64,000 nt of DNA from Methylomicrobium sp. wino1 (GTDB taxonomy: Bacteria > Pseudomonadota > Gammaproteobacteria > Methylococcales > Methylomonadaceae), in assembly GCF_003932755.1 (NCBI RefSeq), contig NZ_CP024202.1, positions 1,116,001 to 1,180,000 on the forward strand. The letters run 5' to 3'. Every line of letters starts with the position of its first letter. The first letter of the stretch is position 1. Below are positions 59,049-64,000 of this stretch, piece after piece. The notes beneath the pieces are model-generated. The model saw only the letters and a list, made by a program, of their open reading frames with translations. It did not search any database and had not been told where the DNA came from. The position numbers and the translations under genes are program-made.

Positions 59049-59575
59049 CAATATTCTTAGGCGTAATGATATTCGGCAAGGTATACGCCGAAAATTTACT
59101 GCCCCCGAGCATCAACAATCAGCAGGCCGAATTACCGCGTTGCAGCAAGGGTGAATTGAAAGCTTTCCGCTGGATTCATGTCGGTTATGCCGAACTTTAT
59201 CTAAACAATTGCAAGAACCCGATCGATGTTTTCACCGATACTCCGAAACAATTACGCTTTATTTACGAGCGCTCGATTCCGGCCAAGGCATTCCGTGAGG
59301 CTTCTGAGGAATATCTAAAAGCCAACTTAGGTGATAAATATCAAGCGTGGCGTAGCGCTTTCGATCGATTCAACCGCCAATATAAGGACATTGATGAAGG
59401 AGATTTTTACGATTTAATTTATGACGCCGAAAACGGTTTACGACTTTTCCTGAACAATGAACTGCTCGGAGCCCTAGAAGATCCCGAACAGGGGCTGGCT
59501 TATTTCAATATCTGGTTCGGCAAAGACCCGTTCTCAAATGCGCTGAAAGAGGCTTTACTGACGCCGGAAATGTAA
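59021..59575 (+). CDS. Chalcone-isomerase-like secreted protein
   Basis: This 184-residue protein has a signal peptide (KRFTQLAIFLGVMIFGKVYA) and the chalcone-isomerase-like fold, seen in HVGYAELYLNNC, KQLRFIYERSIPAKAFREAS, DFYDLIYDAENGLRLFLNNELLG and FNIWFGKDPFS. Bacterial members lack the flavonoid enzyme activity and are likely ligand, perhaps fatty-acid, binding. It is translationally coupled to the lipoprotein gene and divergent from the lipid operon. Confidence 0.85.
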   Translation: MDKKRFTQLAIFLGVMIFGKVYAENLLPPSINNQQAELPRCSKGELKAFRWIHVGYAELYLNNCKNPIDVFTDTPKQLRFIYERSIPAKAFREASEEYLKANLGDKYQAWRSAFDRFNRQYKDIDEGDFYDLIYDAENGLRLFLNNELLGALEDPEQGLAYFNIWFGKDPFSNALKEALLTPEM

Positions 59576-59770
59576 TCTCTGTTGCCACGCTTTTGTGAAT
59601 GCCTAGGTTAAAAAAGCCCTATATGCGTTAATCCAAATTCGTCAGTTTGTTTCGCTCCCAAGTACCAGGAGCGCTACCAAAATTGCTCTCTCCCAAACTC
59701 TTGTTTGGGAGTGTCTACCGTCAAGCTCAGCTTGACGAACGATAAGCAGAGCTTAAAGGTAAGGAATATG

Positions 59771-60002
59771 CACAAAATAACTGCTACAAGTAGTAGGCTT
59801 TGTGGCGATTCGGTGACTCGCTTGACAGGACGCCGTGAACCCAGCACCTAAATTATCCAAGACAATTAAACATAGTCAACGGGCTATGGAATTTAGGTGC
59901 TGGGTGAATACGTCCATGTAGGCTTGACGGCGGCTTTCCCTGCCGCCGACACCTGTCAATCGAGCCACCGAACCCCCTACCAGAAGTTGTCGAAGTTATT
60001 TC
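59771..60002 (-). mobile_element. MITE-like element, diverged copy D (inverted)
   Basis: Read on the minus strand, GGTTCGGTGGCTCGATTGACAGG then GTGTCGGCGGCAGGG, the palindromic unit (59839-59905) and ACGCCGTGAACCC-type flanks follow the same order as copy E. Outer ends are eroded to AATAACTTC-like remnants. Note: longest quoted runs are split. Confidence 0.55.
59839..59905 (-). mobile_element. 64-bp palindromic unit, copy D
   Basis: ACCCAGCACCTAAATT (59839-59854) pairs with AATTTAGGTGCTGGGT (59890-59905). The flanking CGCCGTGAA on the left and TGAATACG on the right show it is inverted relative to copies A, B and E. Confidence 0.7.
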
Positions 60003-60055
60003 ATGCTCGTTCCTAAGGACTCCCAAATAGAACTTGGGAACGAGACAAACATAGA

Positions 60056-60210
60056 ATACCTTTCGCACTTCAAATTTCGGCAGTGCCTGAGGAGGCGCCG
60101 GGGTGTGCGGCAAAGGCTTTGCCAGCATGGAGCTGGCATAGAGCCTACAGGGATGTATTCACGGCGTCCTTTGACGGACACCCCGACGCCGAATTTTGAT
60201 CTGCGATGGG
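60056..60210 (+). repeat. Dispersed repeat unit with empty palindrome site
   Basis: This copy has the left (CGCACTTCAAATTTCGGCA, AGGAGGCGCCGGGGTGT) and right (CACGGCGTCCTTTGACGG, ACACCCCGACGCCGA) parts of the composite unit. It reads GTATTCACGGCGTCC at 60155-60169, where copy A carries the palindromic unit. The inner GCGCCGGGGTGT/ACACCCCGACGC are complementary, so the whole unit can fold. Confidence 0.7.
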
Positions 60211-60240
60211 TAAAAAATAATGAACGAAGGAGGGCGTAGG

Positions 60241-61731
60241 TTAAAACGACAAATCCCACTGTAACCAAAACCGCTGATCCGATTGGCTGATTCCCTGCCT
60301 CGGGTCTTCCACGATCAAATGACTGACTTGAAAATTCACTTTATTGGCATGGCCATTGAAGAAATAAGTCATTACGCCGCTGAATTCTTGTTGCCGGTCG
60401 TTATCGACGTCGACATTCGGATCGACAAAGGCATAACGTCCGGCAAATTCCAGGTTCTTCGGCACGATCGCCAAAATATAATGCGGAAAATAGCCGGCCT
60501 GTATCAAACCGCCCATGAGATTCGTTTCTCTCCCGCCGGCGCCTTTGGCTTGGAATGTATCGATGACTTCTTTCCAGTGCATTTCATGTTGAATCGATAG
60601 ACCTTGCCATTTGAAACGGACTTCTTCCATCATTTGATTGACGCGGAATTGTCCGTCTTCGCCTACGCTAAAGCCGGGCAGTGCGCGGCAGCTTCGGTTA
60701 TCGGTCTCGAAGGCGGTGCATCGACTTTGATTGGTTGCCGCCGCGAACGCAAAATTGAGGGCCGGATTTTCATGAAATTCGAGATCGGATTGGGAAAACG
60801 GCATTTCTCCGCCCAAGGCATTCCACTGCAAACGGCCGGAATACATCATGTTGTTATCGTCATTGTTGCGCTCGCCGACGCCGAGTCCGGTATAGACACC
60901 GGCATAGTAACTGATATCGTGCCAGGTGCCGGGAAAGAGATTGCCGAAGATCTGTACCCCTTGTTGCCGGTCTACCGTGAATATGTCGTTGACGATCGAC
61001 CGATTGACAAATTGCTGATTGCCTGAAGAGGTCACCCGTTCGTCGTTATACAAAACCTTGCCGCGGCCGAACCATAATTTAGCCCATGGATATTTGTCCA
61101 CGGTCAAGTTCAAATCGCGCAATACCGGTTGGGACCAGTCGTATTGCAAATAGTATTTCAACCACGGCCAATAGGCATGACCTCTGAGCTTAGTCCGCGC
61201 ACGGCGGATCATGAAGGTACTTTGATCACGATTCAAGCCATCGTTCGAGCCGTCGATCGAGCGCGGATCGCTGTCGAAAGGATTGGCATAGCGTGCTTGT
61301 ATCCGGTTTTGGATGGACAAGGCGAATTTGCCGTCATCGGTCTTGAATTCAAAGCCGTTCTTGCCGTAACTGACGCCGGAGGGCAGGTTACTCTGGGTTT
61401 TAGGCTTCGGTTCATCCGGCTTGGCCTTAACTTCGGCTTGGGCAAGCGCAGTTTGCACGTCTTTTTCCGGTAGCGCATGCTCCGATTGTCTAGCTGTGGC
61501 GGCTTGCGCTGCTTCTAGTTGCTCGAGCCGTTTTAGTTTTTCATCCAAAACCTGCAGCTTCGCGTCGAGTCGCTTTTCAACGGCCAGCAATTCCTGCATA
61601 TAACGTTCCGGGTCTTTGGGTTCTGCGGCGAGAACGACTCCGGACAAAAATAACCCGAACAGCACAGCCGGAATGGCGCGTGGCAAGGGCCTGTAGCGAG
61701 ATGGCATTTTCATGTATTGCACTGAGTTCAC
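60241..61731 (-). CDS. oprP: Phosphate-selective porin (OprP/OprO family)
   Basis: The 496-residue protein has a signal peptide (ending about residue 35 at VVLAAEP) and a helical coiled-coil stretch (40-80). A 16-strand-like barrel of the OprO/P family follows, with YGKNGFEFKTDDGKFALSIQNRIQARYANPF, RRARTKLRGHAYWPWLKYYLQYDW and a final aromatic strand FWLQWDLSF. It should form an outer-membrane channel for phosphate or polyphosphate. A Pho box lies directly upstream, which supports phosphate regulation. Two other methionines near the start could also be used. Confidence 0.87.
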   Translation of the reverse strand: MNSVQYMKMPSRYRPLPRAIPAVLFGLFLSGVVLAAEPKDPERYMQELLAVEKRLDAKLQVLDEKLKRLEQLEAAQAATARQSEHALPEKDVQTALAQAEVKAKPDEPKPKTQSNLPSGVSYGKNGFEFKTDDGKFALSIQNRIQARYANPFDSDPRSIDGSNDGLNRDQSTFMIRRARTKLRGHAYWPWLKYYLQYDWSQPVLRDLNLTVDKYPWAKLWFGRGKVLYNDERVTSSGNQQFVNRSIVNDIFTVDRQQGVQIFGNLFPGTWHDISYYAGVYTGLGVGERNNDDNNMMYSGRLQWNALGGEMPFSQSDLEFHENPALNFAFAAATNQSRCTAFETDNRSCRALPGFSVGEDGQFRVNQMMEEVRFKWQGLSIQHEMHWKEVIDTFQAKGAGGRETNLMGGLIQAGYFPHYILAIVPKNLEFAGRYAFVDPNVDVDNDRQQEFSGVMTYFFNGHANKVNFQVSHLIVEDPRQGISQSDQRFWLQWDLSF

Positions 61732-61747
61732 AAGAAAAAATGCGAAT

Positions 61748-61780
61748 TATGACAAAATTATGACAACTTTGTGACAATTA
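61748..61780 (-). promoter_or_regulatory. Pho box (three PhoB half-sites) before the porin
   Basis: TGACAA occurs at 61750-61755, 61761-61766 and 61772-61777, each exactly 11 bases apart. On the minus strand this is three TTGTCA direct repeats with AT-rich spacers, the PhoB binding layout, about 20-45 bases before the porin start. Confidence 0.85.
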
Positions 61781-61878
61781 CATAAAAACAACGGCACTCA
61801 GGTAGTGGAATTTCTAAAAAGATATGGGCTTGACGAGGATGTCGGGAGAAGAATCTTTAATTCGTACCGGCCTGCTTA

Positions 61879-62127
61879 GGATTTGGCCGTAAATAACTTC
61901 CCTATTTTAAGGAGGGTTCGGTTGCTCGATTGGCAGGTGTCGGCGGCAGGGACAGCCGCCGTCAAGCCTACACGGACGTATTCACCCAGCACCTAAATTC
62001 CATAGCCCATTGGTTATGGTTAACTATCTTGGATAATTTAGGTGCTGGGTTCACGGCGTCCTGCCAAGCGAGTGACCGAACCCTCAACAAGGCTCATAGT
62101 TCCAGGACGTTATTTATTACGAAATCC
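61879..62127 (+). mobile_element. MITE-like element with terminal inverted repeats, copy E
   Basis: The left end GGATTTGGCCGTAAATAAC (61879 on) matches the reverse complement of the right end (to 62127) at 18 of 23 positions. The inside carries the palindromic unit (61984-62050) and the same GGTTCGGTTGCTCGATTGG arm as copy B. The right end forms the last codons of the neighbouring gene. Confidence 0.7.
61984..62050 (+). mobile_element. 64-bp palindromic unit, copy E
   Basis: It has the same arms as copies A and B, with TTCAC on both sides (61981-61985 and 62050-62055 region). Confidence 0.7.
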
Positions 62128-63222
62128 TTTTGCCAATAGCATACGGCCCAAACGGCGCAATCCGTCGGACGATATGTCCAAGCCGAGCGGTGAGCCGATG
62201 GCTTCAAGCTCGTACAGCAAATCCGTTGCGGTGATAAACGTCAGAAAGCGCAAGCCCTCTGTACCGGGTACGTCTTTGGCTATCGTTCGCAGCTCCGGCG
62301 CCACTCTATCCCATGAATCGTTGAAAAACATCCGTACCGGATCGCCGCCGCTCGTGTCGTTGCTCGTCAAACCCTTGTGGAAGGCCGACTTAGCCGTAAG
62401 TAAAGTTTCCAAAAGAGTATCACGAACGTCCGAGGAAACCCTATCGTCCGCGGCTCGATCGATCGCTTGAAATAATGAAGCGTTCCAGCGTTGCCAAGCT
62501 ACATTCCATTGTTGCATTTCGCTTTCGTTGAATACCGGCGCGGGTTGCTTGCTTGTTCTTGCATTCGCCTGCGGAACCTCAAAAGCGACTTTTACACCCA
62601 AACCGGTTTCACCGGCCTTGACTTCGCTGAATCGGAGCGAGTTCAATAAAGCTTGCACCGCCGCTTTATTTTCCGGAGTCGTGACGGGTGCCAGCGTTTT
62701 TTCGAGGTCGCCTCGCACTTCTTGCAAGTCGAGTTTAACCGATGCCAATTTCGGTTCGGCAAAACGCTTGAGTAAATCCTGCAACTGATCGATTCTCAAT
62801 GCTTGTCCGCCCGGATCGTAAGCAACCGCCTTGTCGATCGGAAAGCGTAAAACAGTACCGCCGTTTTCCAGTACCGTGCGTTGAAAAGTCTCGAGCTTGC
62901 CTGTCCAATCCAACACGGTTAAGCACTGGCCGCCCATGGCGGTACCGATGCGCGCATGCACGTCATTGACGATTCGAACGAGGCCTTGTTGTCCGTCGAT
63001 TCTAGGGTTGGTCATATCGAGTAAACTACAGCCGCCTTTATCCTTCCATAAATGGGCCGTCTTATTGGTGCCGGTGTAGAGTTGCTCGACCAGCACATTT
63101 CGAATCAAGCGGTAATCGATCGGAAGTGGAATGGTCTTCTGGCTTGCACTAAGGCTTCCCGAATAGGCGATTAGGATTCCAAGGTAAGTGCTTAGCAAAG
63201 TTTTTTTCATCGTATGACTCAT
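62110..63222 (-). CDS. Periplasmic hypothetical protein whose 3' end lies in a mobile repeat
   Basis: The 370-residue protein has a signal peptide (KKTLLSTYLGILIAYSGSLSA) and a mature domain with two cysteines (GGCSLLD and GQCLTV) and long helices. No family is recognised. Its last five residues GFRNK and the TAA stop are read from the right terminal repeat of MITE-like copy E (62105-62127), so the original C-terminus was probably replaced. The start could be at MSHTMKK or at the second methionine. It is divergent from the MscS-type gene. Confidence 0.75.
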   Translation of the reverse strand: MSHTMKKTLLSTYLGILIAYSGSLSASQKTIPLPIDYRLIRNVLVEQLYTGTNKTAHLWKDKGGCSLLDMTNPRIDGQQGLVRIVNDVHARIGTAMGGQCLTVLDWTGKLETFQRTVLENGGTVLRFPIDKAVAYDPGGQALRIDQLQDLLKRFAEPKLASVKLDLQEVRGDLEKTLAPVTTPENKAAVQALLNSLRFSEVKAGETGLGVKVAFEVPQANARTSKQPAPVFNESEMQQWNVAWQRWNASLFQAIDRAADDRVSSDVRDTLLETLLTAKSAFHKGLTSNDTSGGDPVRMFFNDSWDRVAPELRTIAKDVPGTEGLRFLTFITATDLLYELEAIGSPLGLDISSDGLRRLGRMLLAKGFRNK

Positions 63223-63361
63223 ATAATCGGTTATGCCCCATGCGGCTCAATTAGGTTACCATTATTGTCGGTAATATCGTTTTAGTTCAATCATGACTTT
63301 CGACGTATTTGTTCAGTCAAATGCATTTAGCAGTTTAATGAATTTCTTTTAGGAGTGATCA

Positions 63362-64000
63362 GTGTTCGATACGGTTACACAATGGCTGCAAGACTTAAAT
63401 CCGGAGCCTAGCACCAAAGTGGCAATCGCTTTGGCGGCCATTGTCGTCATAGCAATATTAACCCACCTCATTTTGCATTATGTATTTCTGCGTTTGGTCG
63501 AAAAACTGGCCTACCGAAGCAAATGGGTCTGGAAGCGGGCCTTATTCGAGCAAAATTTATTCAATCGCATTGCTTTCGTATTTCAAGCTATGTTAGTCCG
63601 CTGGCAAGCGCAACTATGGCTAGCCCAAGAGTCATTGTTTTTGTCCGGCATCGAATTAGCCGCTAAATTGTGGATATTGTTTTATCTGCTCTTAAGCTTG
63701 TTTTCCTTGCTGGACACCTTGCTGTCCTTGGCGCATCAATACCGCGTCGCAAGACATTGGCCTTTGCGCGGCGTCTTTCAAAGCATCAAGCTGATTGCAT
63801 CCGGTTTTGCCTGCATCTTATTCGTTTCGATCATCACCGACAAATCCCCGGTGATTTTACTCAGCAGCTTGGGTGCGATGACAGCGGTCCTGCTCTTGGT
63901 GTTCAAGGATTCGTTATTGGGCTTGGCTGCCGGCATTCAACTGTCGGCCAACAAAATGTTGAGCGTCGGCGACTGGCTGGAAATGTCCAAATATGGCGCC
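63362..64000 (+). CDS. MscS-family mechanosensitive channel, YbdG-like (partial)
   Basis: The 213 codons seen before the window ends encode five predicted membrane helices and then DSLLGLAAGIQLSANKMLSVGDWLEMSKYGA, the pore helix and start of the beta domain of MscS-type channels. The GDWLEMxKYGA wording and the long N-terminus point to the YbdG/MscM branch, which responds to mild osmotic shock. The start is GTG 63362, supported by AGGAG at 63351-63355. The C-terminus is outside the window. Confidence 0.87.
   Translation, partial: MFDTVTQWLQDLNPEPSTKVAIALAAIVVIAILTHLILHYVFLRLVEKLAYRSKWVWKRALFEQNLFNRIAFVFQAMLVRWQAQLWLAQESLFLSGIELAAKLWILFYLLLSLFSLLDTLLSLAHQYRVARHWPLRGVFQSIKLIASGFACILFVSIITDKSPVILLSSLGAMTAVLLLVFKDSLLGLAAGIQLSANKMLSVGDWLEMSKYGA

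Noticed and set aside
60241..61731. Plus-strand frames inside the porin gene
   Set aside because: They are antisense to a porin with signal peptide and terminal aromatic strand and have no ribosome binding sites.

Overview
The window reads as a chromosomal segment of a gammaproteobacterium. The best clue is the block at 26.2-32.5 kb. It carries gshB, a tonB-type gene, algH/yqgE, ruvX, pyrR, pyrB and a catalytically dead pyrC' in the order known from Pseudomonas. A class II ribonucleotide reductase split into NrdJa and NrdJb, a DHCR24-like sterol-reductase-family flavoprotein and an RpoE-regulon-like lipid locus would fit an aerobic gammaproteobacterium such as a member of Methylococcales. That placement is inference, because no methane-oxidation gene lies in the window.

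Layout. 0.3-8.7 kb: recC, a MarR regulator with a cysteine cluster, ubiK, comM and small envelope proteins. 8.7-10.5 kb: non-coding structure (a terminator-ended structured transcript candidate and a three-stem inverted repeat), a frameshifted orphan gene and a SNF2 helicase remnant. 10.5-14.3 kb: nrdJa, a DUF3800 gene and nrdJb, preceded by a tandem pair of NrdR-box-like sites. 14.3-19.2 kb: an AT-richer accessory segment with hypothetical genes, a broken DUF2283 gene, a TPR protein, a group II intron remnant and a YefM-YoeB toxin-antitoxin pair; part of it lies between two diverged 75-bp direct repeats. 19.5-22.1 kb: a two-gene 2-oxoacid:acceptor oxidoreductase. 23.7-25.3 kb: the DHCR24-like gene. 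25.4-32.5 kb, minus strand: LOG protein, cytochrome c, the pyrimidine cluster, tonB and gshB. 33.0-47.7 kb: rpmB-rpmG, a cyclic-nucleotide/rhodanese protein divergent from degQ, moaB, a DUF423 protein, pepN, a UPF0182 protein, rsd/algQ, a nucleoside-phosphorylase-like protein and a diguanylate cyclase. 47.9-48.8 kb: a REP-type transposase relic with two frameshifts.

The most interesting coding region is 50.5-59.6 kb. A seven-gene overlapping minus-strand operon encodes a fatty-acid desaturase, an FAD oxidoreductase, a DUF1365 protein, a cyclopropane-fatty-acid synthase, a DUF2878 protein, a DUF1295-methyltransferase fusion and, translationally coupled at the end, a sensor histidine kinase without a visible response regulator. 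A lipoprotein with an NTF2-like look and a chalcone-isomerase-like protein are transcribed divergently from a shared region carrying three TGTGAA-type sites. Together they look like a membrane-lipid remodelling locus (methylated, desaturated or furan-type acyl chains) with its own sensor.

The window ends with an OprP-type porin behind a clear Pho box, a periplasmic hypothetical protein and the start of an MscS-type channel. Intergenic DNA from 32 kb onward is filled with a repeat family. A 64-bp palindromic unit seems to have inserted into an older repeat, because occupied and empty versions of the same site are both present, with TTCAC duplicated on both sides. Larger copies have imperfect terminal inverted repeats, and one of them supplies the last five codons and the stop of a gene. 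No rRNA, tRNA, CRISPR array or intact prophage was seen.
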